Made by a program: the position numbers and the translations under genes. From positions 35,174,109 to 35,234,108 of the forward strand of contig CAIIXF020000002.1 in NCBI GenBank assembly GCA_903813345.2: a stretch of 60,000 nt of DNA, given 5' to 3'. Within the stretch, counting starts at the first letter, position 1. Every line of letters starts with the position of its first letter. Origin of the DNA: Owenia fusiformis (lineage: Eukaryota > Annelida > Polychaeta > Sabellida > Oweniidae). Under the pieces are notes generated by a model. The model did not search any database. It saw only the letters and a program-made list of their open reading frames with translations, and was not told the DNA's origin. This document shows positions 45,601 through 54,114 of this stretch, piece by piece.

Positions 45601-48600
45601 TCGAAGTATTGATATATTTCAAAGGTATTTTATGAGTAAATATATATTAAATTATGGTTTATATACTCAATTAGTGTAATAAATGGGTGTTACTAATATT
45701 GTTTTACTGGAGGTGTTAGCCACTTCTAGAAAGGTGCTTATGTGTATGCAATTGCCTGAATTAAAGTATCGGGTAATCTAGCCACTTCTAGCAAGGTACC
45801 TATGTGCATGGAACTGTATCACTTAAGGTATCTGGTGTTCTAGCCACTTCTAGCAAGGTGTATATGTTCGTGTAATAGCTTCAATTATGGTGATGAGTAT
45901 TCTAGCCACTTCTAGCAAGGTACCTATGTGCATGTAATAGTCTCAATTAAGGTGACGGGTGTTCTAGCCACTTCTAGCAAGGTACCTATGTGCATGTAAT
46001 AGTCTCAATTGAGGGGATGGGTGTTCTAGCCACTTCTAGCAAGGTACCTATGTGCATGTTATAGTCTCAATTGAGGGGATGGGTGTTCTAGCCACTTCTA
46101 GCAAGGTACCTATGTGCATGCAATAGTCTCAATTAAGGCGAGGGGTGTTCTAGCCACTTCTAGCAAGATACCTATGTGCATGTAATAGTCTCAATTGAGG
46201 GGACGGGTGTTCTAGCCACTTCTAGCAAGATACCTATGTGCATGTAATAGTCTCAATTGAGGGGATGGGTATTCTAGCCACTTCTAGCAAGGTACCTATG
46301 TGCATGCAACAGTCTCAATTGAGGGGATGAGTGTTCTAGCCACTTCTAGCAAGGTACCTATGTGCATGCAATAGTCTCAATTAAGAAGATGGGTACTCTA
46401 GCCACTTCTAGCAAGGAGCCCACGTACATGCGACTGTATTACAGAAGGTATTAGGTACCCTAGCCACTTCTAGCGTATCGAGGGTTCTAGCCACTTCTAG
46501 CGTATCAGGTATTCTAGCCACTTCTAGCGTATCGGGGGTTCTAGCCAAATTTAGCAAGGGACCTATGTACATGCGACTGTATCAAAGAAAGTATTAGGTA
46601 CTCTAGCCACTTCTAGCGTATCGGGTATTCTAGCCACTTCTAGCGTATCGGGTATTCTAGCCCCTTCTAGCGTATCGGGGGTTCTAGCCAAATTTAGCAA
46701 GGGACCTATGTGCATGCGACTATATTACAAAAGGTATCAGGTACTCTAGCCACTTCTAGCGCATCGGATATTCTAGCCACTTCTAGCGTATCGGGGGTTC
46801 TAGCCAAATTTAGCAAGGTACCTAGGTGACTGGAGGAGGGGGGGGGGTCAATATTGATACACCTGTAGTTAATATATGGGACTGTGCTAGAGGTTATGTA
46901 TATAGATTGTGTTAATAGAAGTCAAATATAAATGGGAGGGGGAATAAGTGAGTTCTCTCCACACTCACTAATAATAAACAAAACAACCAATTAACAAATT
47001 ACTTACTCTATTTCAAGAGTTAACTGATTAACATATATACAATCAATACATACACACTCAATGGTAAGTTGTCACTACTACATATGCTATGTATCTCAAT
47101 ACCCTGGCACTAGTTTTGTAATGTATTGGCTGAAAAAGGCTAGCAGGGGAGCTTAGCTGATAATAGCTAGAAATGACGTCACTTGGAGCTAGAAAGAGCT
47201 GATATAGCTACAAAAGGCTGGAAAATGCTAGATAAGGCTATAAATTCACCTAGCTCTTCACACTAAAGTCACTAAAATCGGTATCAAAACGTTCCTGTCT
47301 TAGCTGGGTGGTCGTATGGGTCTGTAATAGTGGGTCTCACCCACCCTCAAAGGCTCAAAACTACAGAAACAAGGAAGAATTGATGCAAAAGTGTGGAAAT
47401 ATACTCAAAATGACCGTTCACTTCAATGTATGAAAAGTTGGCTAAATACAATAAAATTAGCCTATATAACTACCTGTTCAGGCGCAGCAACACCCAACGT
47501 CAACTCGGCCATAGTTATACGTTTACGAAATAATCCTAGTACGGAAACAACTGGATACGAGTACGAGCGAAAGTAATCCGTCTTCTTGATCAGAACAACA
47601 CGTTTCACAATGATCTCGCGAGAAGAGACCCCTTGACATAGAAGTCAAAACTGGCAAAATTGAGAAATAAGGGGTAACAATCACCTCTATAAGGCGAAAG
47701 ATATTAAGTATAGTAAAGTGAATACTGACAAAGTGTGTGAGCTGGTGTGAAGTGAATTAAATAAGAGTAAGTAGCCGAACATAACAGAACAAATGAAATC
47801 TCGTCTTAGAGATTTCGAACGTAAACAAACATGGCGGAAAAACAAAAAAAATACGAAAATTTGAAATTGACCAAAGATAAGTTAATTTTACTAAAATAAC
47901 AAGCGGTGCCAGAGTTTTACCCAGGCTTAAAAGTAAGTATGAACACCAAACTTATATACAACTTACTAAGAAACGGTCCCAGGTTCAATACTGGGCCGTT
48001 ACAATTGCAATTACCTTTCTATTCCATAATACAATTTTTCTATGGCCCTGTTACAAGTTAATAGGCTATGAAAGTGATACAATTTGAACCACATGATGCA
48101 CTATGACCATTCTATGATGAACTGCTACTAGTCTCCCTGGTAGATTCAGGATTATAATACTTTTCCAAGATAGTTTTTTCACCAAATCAATTTTCAGTGA
48201 ATACGATCCTAATACGATTTTTCTCCGAGACAATACTTTTTCGAGTATATAGTATATACGATTTTTTCCGGGACAATACGATTTTTCGAGTACATACGAT
48301 TTTTAGAGGGACAATACGATTTTATTTCCCAGGGAAAACAATAGTATTATGAAAGAATGTAAGCTTTACACTAGAGTATATGAGGAAAGACGACTGTAGT
48401 GAAAATGATCTAACAAAAAATGAAGACATACAGTGTTACAACGTACCTGATTTCACGTGATGAGTTTTTACCGGAGGGTGATCTTCTGAAGGTTTTTCTG
48501 CTGTAGGCGGTGGTGGCGCTGGTGTTGTCTTCCTTCGACCCCCTTTTCCTCTGCCTATATTATTACAAAAAGGGCGTTTCAACCATCATCATTACACATT

Positions 48601-50886
48601 TCGGGATTTGTTTTGTCCTCATTTGTTATTATTAACCTCAATGTCTGCAACCTTTTTTTATAATACTAAGTCTGTGATTTTCCAGAACAAACGGTGATTT
48701 AGTAAGAACATTTAGGTGAATGCTTGTATTGGTAGTATTATTTCAATACACGCTTGGTCCTAGCAACGGCAAATACATCGAATTAGTAAAACTGAAAAAT
48801 TTGGGGTAGGGAAAATTAAAAAATATCTAAAATTTCGAAAAAGGAATCATCATAATTCTGTTATGACAATTCGCTTAAACATTCCGAAATACGCAAAAAG
48901 GTACAGTCTTATTGGGATCCCTTGAAGGACTTGGAAAATTTCATGAAAACGCAATTATAGATTTTTGAAAAAAAGTGGTGGAGAACATAGGTCATTTAGT
49001 TTTTTGGACTTCTTTGGTATTTTTCTAAAACATTTCTGCCACCATTTTGGATACAATGCCACCTATCAAAACGTTGCCAGACATGAAGGCTATCAATTTT
49101 CAAAAGATTTCCTAGGTGACTCTCTCCATAATGCCAAAGACTTGCCTTTATCTGAGGATAGTGATACTGACATGGAATAGTTTTAAAATAACTAAAATAT
49201 CTGTTAGGGGTTGGGTCAAAATATCGATGTCAATCGAAAAACGTAATTAATTTCATTAGGAGGGAGGGGGTCAAACACTGATTTCATTAGGTGACGGAAA
49301 TCGATTTTCGTTTTCCTGGGAATTTCAATTTTCAAGATTTTTGGGTTCGTTACAAGGAGGAGGGGTGGTTTAGACCTAAATAAATCAATTATGTTTTTTG
49401 ACGGACATCGATATTTTGACCCGACCCCTTAGAAACCGTACATTCAGCTTTCAGCATCTGTACCTATTGGTACCCATAGAAATTCAATAAATACTAATAT
49501 GTTGTATCAACGCTTTAGAATATTAATATAAAATATATTACAATACAATTTTTTGACAGTATACCAGTACATGTATTTTGACTAAAAAATTCAAACATTT
49601 TCCTTGTGTTAAGTATGGTGCAAATACTACTCAAAGGCTATTAAGATACCTATTCCCCATGGAAATAAACTTAATGTCAGGTTTCACTCATGATTTTTTT
49701 TTATTAATGTTTAAGGAAATTACTTGATCATTCGATTGATTTTACCAACTTGACCTTTTTGCACAAAGTGACCTCATTGGCTCATCATTTGACCTAATTT
49801 TGAAATATTATTGTGAAGTACATTTGTGAGGATACTCTAGATGCAAAATAAGTTTGATTCTGATGTGGGCAGAAAAGGGGGTCTGTTGGGACGGTACCTT
49901 TCAGAGGTATTCATCAAGCATGTTTAGAAAAAAACATTTTATCTCAAACGCGATTCGCGAATACTTAGCGATTAACAGCTTTTTACTTAATGGATTTTCA
50001 TGAAATAAATAATATTGGAAAGATAATTCAATATGCTAATGATTATTTATCAAACAGAGCAATAACTAATAATAACTTTGCATTTTCTACAATATAAGAA
50101 ACAAGGTAACTATCAATATTTTAGGAATTTCATTTTTATTGGCATGATCTTCAAATTATCATAACTTTGCCCCTCAGTCCCAATCACCTTGATTTTTACG
50201 CCAAAAATGTAATTTATACGTGGCTCAAGCTAAAAAACGGAGAAACAAAAATAACTTTGACAGACATTGGGGCTGAGGCCTACTTTTAGCTTTCATTATA
50301 GTTTGAGAACTAGACTTCTATTCTCTTTTTTTGTTAAATTATTTTTCAACGAGTAATTCCATATATTATTAATATCATTCAATCCGTTTCTTAAATATAC
50401 TAATTAATTTCACTTCTGAAAATAAGCGATTTTGTGTAAAATAACTGATTTTCCGGTGCATTATTTTATGTGTGACCAATTTAGCATAGTGTCAGTTCAC
50501 CATTTGATTCGCCATCTCAACCTTTTTAAAGACACATTATGTGGAGTACCCGACATACTTTACCCGATGAATGTTATCAATTTTTGTTATAGGCATTCAT
50601 ATATCAAATTTATTCAATAAAAATGTTGATCAGCTCCTCGATAGATAGATTTCTTTTGATATAAATAGTTTCTTTATAAACACAAAAGGTCCCAAAAGTC
50701 ATAAAGGTCGCAATTAAGATTGCACTATAATATATAGATATGAGACCATGTTGTTGTTGATGTTGTTGAAATCTATATTTATAAATGAAAAATATCATCA
50801 TTGAAGTTAATATGAAAATGACACTAACCTGCCAACACAACCGACGTGCAGCATGCTACGATAAGAAGCAAAGTACAAAACTGCAT
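27556..50886 (-). CDS. Gene B: secreted proline-rich PLAT-like protein, five exons
   Basis: Exons in coding order: 50886-50829, 48554-48447, 34910-34655, 32844-32736, 27687-27556. They sum to 663 nt (220 aa), with GT-AG introns in phases 1,1,2,0, identical to gene A. Residues 1-19 are a signal peptide (MQFCTLLLIVACCTSVVLA). Residues 20-55 are a basic, proline-containing linker (GRGKGGRRKTTPAPPPPTAE and on). CGYWVQILTDDMTYGGTDDL at 88-107 opens the PLAT-like domain and keeps a GTD motif that gene A lacks. WDAYGVI, PSWIKIKNE, DNWTIKN and VVLLNTCTGKICEFNC complete it. The tail has extra cysteines and ends QTCE. Probably secreted, ligand unknown. The 13.5-kb intron 2 holds the LTR retrotransposon and the 62-bp array; the 5-kb intron 4 holds a mariner relic. 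Sequence divergence from gene A is substantial, so the duplication is old. Confidence 0.84.
28145..28627. mobile_element. Nested foldback MITE in gene B intron 4
   Basis: Outer arms GATGAATTTTTGAAAAT...CATGTTAACCAATGGGAAATGG pair with the right end. An inner pair, CTTCAGGTTCAACAAAGTTA (about 28309) versus TAACTTTGTTGAACCTGAAG (about 28425), forms a second hairpin around 28370. Non-coding. Confidence 0.7.
28628..29910. other. Unassigned part of gene B intron 4
   Basis: No exon, element ends or tandem repeats that I can support. Confidence 0.35.
29911..32070. repeat. Dispersed-tandem array of an about 230-bp unit
   Basis: The unit GGTATATTTCGACTTTTGAG...CCTTTACCTTTCAATTAT...ACCATGGTTAAGCTGCTC occurs at about 29943-31180 (split by a mariner relic), 31274-31505 and 31879-32063. 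A tail fragment lies at 29915-29945. An unrelated, somewhat GC-richer insert (about 31560-31850) separates the last two copies. Confidence 0.7.
29981..30990 (-). mobile_element. Decayed Tc1/mariner-type transposon
   Basis: Terminal inverted repeats of about 190 bp starting CAGGGTGTTCCAAAAGTAAC and ending in its complement, flanked by TA on each side. On the minus strand the interior carries transposase remnants, clearest as PAIHLDNAPARRSP near 30530-30575, matching the second catalytic Asp block of mariner-like transposases (HxDNAPxH type). Several stops and frame breaks, so inactive. It interrupts one copy of the local 230-bp repeat. Confidence 0.75.
32071..32735. other. Gene B intron 4 proximal part
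   Basis: No supported feature. Open frames at 32223-32570 and 32530-32712 (+) lack motifs and overlap the opposite-strand PLAT exon region. Confidence 0.35.
32736..32844 (-). CDS. Gene B exon 4 (PLAT, middle)
   Basis: Acceptor ATAACTATAG, donor GTACGTAT, phases 2 to 0. Encodes KWDAYGVIPVTYLPYAPSW, IKIKNEEGG and TLDNWTIKN. Confidence 0.86.
33706..34104. mobile_element. 0.4-kb MITE with internal duplication
   Basis: Inverted ends GATTCTCGGTTTGGAGAAC (33715-33732 region) and GTTCTCCAAACCGAGAATC (34076-34094). The interior is an imperfect direct duplication of about 195 bp (AGCATTATCCCTGC / AGCGTTATCCCTGC; TTAATTTGGGTAATATTT). In gene B intron 3. Confidence 0.75.
34655..34910 (-). CDS. Gene B exon 3 (PLAT, first half)
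   Basis: Acceptor TTCTTTTAG, donor GTAAGTAG, phases 1 to 2. Contains CGYWVQILTDDMTYGGTDDL and HSIKFW...FPL. Confidence 0.88.
34911..36803. other. Gene B intron 2, exon-3-proximal part
   Basis: Contains one imperfect inverted repeat at about 35531-35690 built on ATGGGGTATA / TATACCCCAT. No exon is supported; the 76-codon frame at 36499-36729 (+) has no recognisable motif. Confidence 0.4.
36804..37918. mobile_element. 1.1-kb foldback element
   Basis: Left arm 36804-36873 (CATGTGCAGTATGGCAAGTG, ATTTTAGACGGTCAT, CACCATGAATACTTTC) pairs with right arm 37849-37918 as a 70-bp inverted repeat. A palindrome CATACGGCGCCGTATG lies at about 37571. A partial relative is at 4978-5290. No transposase seen. 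Confidence 0.7.
38009..38012. other. Target-site duplication ATAT, left
   Basis: ATAT directly before the 5' LTR, matched by ATAT directly after the 3' LTR (45522-45525). Four bases fits Ty3/Gypsy-type integration. Confidence 0.65.
38013..39287 (+). repeat. 5' LTR
   Basis: Starts TGTGACAAAG and ends TTCGCCACA (TG...CA). TATA-like GTATAAAAGGGG near 39101 implies transcription starts about 30 bp later and a long U3 of about 1.1 kb. Confidence 0.93.
39102..39109 (+). promoter_or_regulatory. LTR TATA box
   Basis: TATAAAAG in the 5' LTR, preceded by a GC-rich patch (GGCGGGGCCCAC). Identical in the 3' LTR at 45336-45343. Confidence 0.6.
39290..39306 (+). other. Primer-binding site
   Basis: TGGTGGCAGTGGTGGGA begins two bases after the 5' LTR, the usual position for pairing with a tRNA 3' end. 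I cannot name the tRNA. The 5.3-10.2 kb element carries the same motif with one change. Confidence 0.7.
39307..40626. other. Leader of the LTR retrotransposon
   Basis: AT-rich, no supported coding sequence. Ends shortly before the SOCS ORF with a splice-acceptor-like ATTAAATTTTAG at 40726-40735. Confidence 0.4.
40627..40686. repeat. 60-bp direct repeat, copy 1 (before SOCS ORF)
   Basis: AGGAAATGTAAAAGATGACA...CCAGTAATTTTTGTTAGAC. By eye it aligns without gaps to 41276-41335 at 51 of 60 positions. Confidence 0.75.
40737..41156 (+). CDS. SOCS-box protein encoded by the retrotransposon (139 aa)
   Basis: Intact ORF lying between the PBS and gag. The C-terminal 37 residues read as a SOCS box: BC box T-L-K-A-N-C-I-I-K-I (103-112) fits the [STPA]LxxxCxxx[AILV] pattern for Elongin B/C binding, and ITEIPLPELFKKYL (121-134) fits the Cul5-box pattern hxxLPhPxxhxx[YF][LI] with Ile for the first Leu. 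The box sits at the extreme C-terminus, as in SOCS and ASB proteins. The N-terminal 100 residues resemble no domain I know; they are basic and lack convincing ankyrin, SH2 or WD repeats. Established role of the module: linking a target to a Cullin-5 ubiquitin ligase. Inference: the element carries a captured host adaptor. An acceptor-like TTTTAG one base before the ATG suggests a spliced message. Flanked by 60-bp direct repeats. No comparable ORF is known to me in Gypsy elements. Confidence 0.6.
   Translation: MPRITLIFPNQGSLPITGLQYSLIKRSNLLLRTYRCLSNERMSDAQIIVPGYIKLDEFHIFRNCHNSYVKNGFVRYNFEKISKLQKKYENITEFFEFQDVPSTLKANCIIKIQDLVQIKDITEIPLPELFKKYLKFSEY
41276..41335. repeat. 60-bp direct repeat, copy 2 (after SOCS ORF)
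   Basis: AGGAAATGTAAAGTATGACT...CCAGTAATTTTTGTTAGAC, 649 bp downstream of copy 1. Confidence 0.75.
41336..42423. other. Probable decayed gag N-terminal region
   Basis: Base composition becomes more balanced after about 41450. Overlapping short frames are open on the plus strand (41905-42117, 42105-42377), as expected for a frameshifted coding sequence upstream of the gag fragment. I see no specific motif. Confidence 0.3.
42424..43015 (+). repeat. 57-63-bp coding minisatellite in the retrotransposon
   Basis: About ten units beginning GATGCCACCAAGAAGGCACA followed by CCAATATTCTTGG. Two frames stay open across most of it: one gives MPPRRHTNILGLRNDNYL-type repeats, the other DATKKAHQYSWTEERQLPTG-type repeats. 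The second has the charged, 20-residue periodic look of a real protein and probably reflects the original gag frame. Unit length varies by multiples of three, with a few frame shifts. Confidence 0.85.
43206..43463 (+). pseudogene. Gag capsid fragment
   Basis: WDEATKAIELATTLRGLPLG then LCSALQNRFEPEDQGQMYKS matches the conserved capsid stretch of Gypsy/Mag-type Gag proteins (a Trp, then ALxLATxLRG, then ALxxRFxPxxQ). The frame then ends in a stop after about 20 more codons, and neither zinc knuckle nor further capsid is found intact, so the gene is truncated. Confidence 0.8.
43704..43892 (+). pseudogene. Retropepsin (protease) fragment
   Basis: The frame reads RDKWIEAASAYIYNQHVNCL and then LDTGAAMNIIN, with the DTGA active site at 43785-43796, followed by LRSNLIILQAAYG and a stop at 43890. 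The second half of the protease and everything after it are gone. It is in a different frame from the capsid fragment. Confidence 0.75.
44231..44243 (+). other. Polypurine tract
   Basis: GAGGTGGGAGGAA immediately before the 3' LTR, the expected plus-strand primer. Confidence 0.75.
44244..45521 (+). repeat. 3' LTR
   Basis: Starts TGTGACAAAG, ends TTCGCCACA. Differs from the 5' LTR by about five substitutions and a 3-nt insertion (GTGAAATTTACA versus GTGTTTACA). Confidence 0.93.
45551..48003. mobile_element. 2.45-kb TGTAAC...GTTACA element (possible solo LTR)
   Basis: Begins TGTAACAATT and ends GGGCCGTTACA, flanked by ATTG on both sides (45547-45550 and 48004-48007). TG...CA ends and a 4-bp duplication fit a solo LTR, orientation undetermined, but no coding sequence or internal region is present. 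Its left part is a minisatellite. Near the right end is a small hairpin, ACGGTCCCAG...CTGGGCCGT. Confidence 0.5.
45707..46826. repeat. 62-bp minisatellite (TCTAGCCACTTCTAGCAAGG)
   Basis: A dozen or so copies of a 62-bp unit (GTTCTAGCCACTTCTAGCAA, GGTACCTATGTGCATG, AGTCTCAATTGAGG), then a switch to a shorter 25-bp subunit (TTCTAGCCACTTCTAGCGTA, TCGGG) from about 46455. This gives a two-level repeat. Confidence 0.93.
48170..48345. repeat. Short ACAATACGATTTTT repeat cluster
   Basis: Several copies of GACAATACGATTTTTCGAGT and TACATACGATTTTT, spaced about 25-30 bp, just downstream (minus strand) of gene B exon 2. Confidence 0.65.
48447..48554 (-). CDS. Gene B exon 2 (basic proline-rich linker)
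   Basis: Acceptor TAATATAG, donor GTACGTTG, phase 1 at both ends. Encodes RGKGGRRKTTPAPPPPTAEK then PSEDHPPVKTHHVKS. Same position and phase as gene A exon 2, but with only four consecutive prolines. Confidence 0.78.
48555..49200. other. Gene B intron 1, left part
   Basis: No supported exon. The 71-codon frame at 48965-49180 (+) has an acidic tail but no motif or splice context I can recognise. Confidence 0.35.
49204..49432. mobile_element. 229-bp MITE
   Basis: Inverted ends TTAGGGGTTGGGTCAAAATA + TCGATGTC and its complement (GACATCGATATTTTGACCC...CCCCTTAG), arms of about 38 bp. Interior carries GGAGGGGG runs. In gene B intron 1. Confidence 0.75.
49433..50828. other. Gene B intron 1, right part
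   Basis: AT-rich. No repeat array or element boundary found; short open frames look accidental. Confidence 0.35.
50829..50886 (-). CDS. Gene B exon 1 (signal peptide)
   Basis: ATG at 50886-50884, 19 codons of hydrophobic leader, phase-1 exit before donor GTTAGTGT. Begins MQF like gene A exon 1. Confidence 0.83.
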
Positions 50887-50943
50887 TCTCTCAGGTAAGG
50901 TTTGTTTCTGAATTCCATGTGCGATCATACTACGCCGATTCGT

Positions 50944-50954
50944 GTATATATAAC
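50944..50954 (-). promoter_or_regulatory. TATA box, gene B
   Basis: Minus-strand GTTATATATAC about 58-68 nt before the gene B ATG. This implies a short 5' UTR of roughly 30-40 nt. Confidence 0.5.
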
Positions 50955-51739
50955 AAATATGGATAATAAATATGCTAATCTAAAAAATTGATAAATGTTT
51001 TCTGCTCATTTAAAAAACATATACATTAAAGGAAGAAACAGCTCCCAGAATTATTTTAGTGCACATTGGGCCTAATAAACCAATCAACGTGCAGAATATG
51101 TACACGTGATTTCATACACGAATAGTGTTCCACCAAAGTTATTGAAACTTAAAGACCATGGCATACTATGAACTTTGGAAACGAACCTCCTCTGGACATT
51201 GTTAGTATTTGCTACAATTTAATAGTTAGTTTAATTCAGTTTATTTCAAACAAGTAAAGGGCACCAGGTCCATAGTTTTACAAAAATAATACAATACATG
51301 TTTACCACTACCATACTAATGAATATTTTCAATGGATATCAATGGTTGAGCGTATATTTTATTTGATCAACTCTGGCTTTAACATTTTATTGTACATTGG
51401 GAATAATGGAATAACAATTATATGTTCTTTATAACAATAACATTTTAACATCACAACAATAATTAATGAATGTAATCCTGTTTGTAGGCGATGGGCGAAT
51501 GCAAGTCAATTCAAATAGCAAAACAATTGCATTCAGTAGGTCACTGTCAATGCTACTTTAATGGGAAGTTTGTATGGGAAAGTATATAAAACGTGACAAA
51601 AATTATATGGAATGATTAATTTGTAATGGCATTCGATATGTAATGTTTTATGGAGTATGGCCATCTACACAGGATGACACAAACAGTGTGTTGCATTACT
51701 TGTTTGTCTCCATGACTTCTGACTTATTTAGTACATTAA

Positions 51740-52110
51740 AACTAGACTCCATGGAGCAGAAAAAGTTTCAGATGACTAGCTCAACTCAACTCTTATGAAC
51801 ATTACGAGATGTGCTCTAAATGTCAGGCACGTCTGGATCCTATAGGCAAAGTTCTCGACGGCCCCAACACGTTCCCCACAGAAATGACCCTGATCTTTCT
51901 GGTGATCTCTCTCTTTTCAGGTCTTCTATGGTTTGAGGGTCTGTTCAAGTAACCCCAGACATAAAAATCTGGAGGGTTCAAGTCAGGTGAAAATGGTCAA
52001 TAACTTTGCCCGTAGAATCCAGAAGTGTGGCTGCAAAATAATGGACGACATTTAGAGCACTTTTTGTGTCACCTTTACTGTGGAGGAACTCATTAAGCGA
52101 ACTACGAAAA
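51740..52110 (-). pseudogene. Decayed mariner-like transposase fragment
   Basis: On the minus strand the text PDLNPPDFYVWGYL (about 51930-51975) matches the conserved SPDLxPxDFxLWGxLK block that holds the third catalytic Asp. A later frame gives ENFAYRIQTCLTFRAH, matching the C-terminal R..C....G.H.EHL region. Frame shifts and stops separate these pieces. Clear terminal repeats were not found. Confidence 0.6.
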
Positions 52111-53339
52111 CGGATCCGTTTTATAACAAAATGGCGCAACCGTTTTTCATGGTCTTATGCTTCACAAAATGTAAGATTTTGCGAACGAATCACTTCGTAA
52201 GACTCCAAAACCATCGACACACTTCCTCACTTAAGTTACGTAAATGAACTCACTAAAATACGAAAACGGGCTCACATCTTGGTTTAATAGTTACGGAAAC
52301 GAAACAGTTCCAATGAAATATACTAAATGGCATGTGTCTCCTACCACTTGTGTAGTTTTTGTAATACAGGTATAAAATATTTCTAGTCCTTCCGAAATAG
52401 AAAATATTGTCTGGCGTATCTTATTCCCTAATATTCTCCTAGGGAATACAATCCCATGGTAGACTACGTGGTCTCAATCGGACCGAAATACTTTAACTAC
52501 ATGTAAAATACATGTATAGTATTTTATTATGATACCCCATTTGTATTTTAGTGGCTTATTCAGGGTCACATGATGTGAAATTGATGAAGTTAATGAACTT
52601 ATTTGTCTTATAAAAGAAAAGATACTTCGATTTTATGGTTTTTAAAAAAATGAGGTCTATGGGAATTTCCCTGACCGAAAAATCACATTTTAAAAGAAAT
52701 TTAATTTCAAAGTTGATAAACACTTTTCAAAACCACATTTCTAGATGTAATAGATACGCGTAGAAATAATATTGATTTACGTCATAAAACATTCAAAGGT
52801 CAGTCAAAGTGATATCATATTTGAAATCTACATGTAAAAGTACATCTAAAAATCACCCTATGCAGACAGAGCCTGTGGGAAATATTGGGTGCGGAGCAAA
52901 TTAGCAGAGGGTGCGGAGCTAACGGTTATTTTTGAATTTAAATTTGGGATATTTCTGAAACTAAGCCGTTTTGGGACTTCAAATATACCAAGATATGTGT
53001 ATTTGACACCAAATATCAATACAATTGTGTAAATAGTAGCGCAATTCATTCTATAGCGACGCAATGTGCCTTAAACCTTTCCCAGACCTATATATTTTGA
53101 GACTATCCTTTTAATACTGAGTCCCCAGCATTCATAAAAAATGGTGTCCAAGGTGCACTATCTATACAAATTATTTTTGCATCTTGGAAGCCAGGCAGTA
53201 TCTGTGTGATTTTATAAAAATTCGGAAATGTTCTTCAGATATGAGCCCCTCTAAATATTGGGTGCGGAGCAGCTCCATAAACGTAGCTCCGAGTAGATTA
53301 AAATGATATTCTGAAAAAAAATCATTGGATGTTCTTATT
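52111..53339. other. Unassigned upstream flank of gene B
   Basis: No gene or element ends supported. The unit GGGTGCGGAGC(A/T) appears at about 52890, 52910 and 53260, a hint of a degraded repeat. Confidence 0.35.
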
Positions 53340-53624
53340 ATCCTACACTTATAAGAAGTGTTCTAAATATATAATATACCTTTCAAAATGAATTTCATGC
53401 CAAATAGCGTCAATTTGGTGGAAAAGCAACAGGAGTATATTATTAATATTATCGTCACAATATCCTCCGCATATTGGGTTTTCCGGAGTTTATCGTCAAG
53501 ATATCCTCCGCATATTCGTTTTCCGGAGTATATCGTTGCGTTATCATCCGGTTATTCATTTTGCCAATATATATCAATTGTATTTTCTAATGTTATTATA
53601 CATTTAGCACACTAAGTGTAGGAT
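53340..53624. mobile_element. MITE, TIR ATCCTACACT, second copy
   Basis: Ends ATCCTACACT and AGTGTAGGAT. The interior holds two to three direct units of ATATCCTCCGCATATT and TTCCGGAGTATATCGT. Same family as 4546-4705, in opposite orientation. Confidence 0.65.
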
Positions 53625-53975
53625 ACTTTCTTTTACTGGACATATTGTAATTTGCATAATCATTAGATACATAGGGGTGATATGAAAATTGAACAACTAA
53701 AACTGACAATATTTAAGTTAAAGGGAACGTTTTACCATACCTGCCGTGCTATCTGACCCGAATGAGCCACCTGATGGTGAAACTGGCAACTACCTCCTTG
53801 CATCTGAGTAATTGTACATGTAGATTTCATATTTGATATGATCACTTTGACTGTATTAGATGTAAATCAAGATTATATCAACTCGCATCTAGTATATTCC
53901 AATGGTCTACATCCATTTATTTAAAATTATTCAATCAGAAAATATCAACTTATTCATGAATAATAGTCTCTATAA

Positions 53976-54114
53976 GTTATTGAATGATTTGAAGTGCAAT
54001 ACAGGATATATTCTGCTCGAAAAATTCCGTATTGGAACGAGAGGAAGTCGAGTGCCAAAACAGAATATCGAGAGCAGAATATATCCTGTATGGCACTTCA
54101 AATCATTCTATAAC
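53976..54114. mobile_element. 139-bp palindrome (foldback MITE)
   Basis: Arms of about 45 bp (GTTATTGAATGATTTGAAGT...GATATATTCTGCTCGA) with two or three mismatches around a loop of about 50 bp. Similar in design to 10495-10653 but unrelated in sequence. Confidence 0.8.

Noticed and set aside
53741-53805. Possible extra minus-strand exon (SGGSFGSDSTAG-like, donor GTATGG) of a third PLAT paralogue
   Set aside because: A usable donor exists, but the acceptor is poor. No PLAT exons were found between 50.95 and 53.7 kb to complete such a gene.
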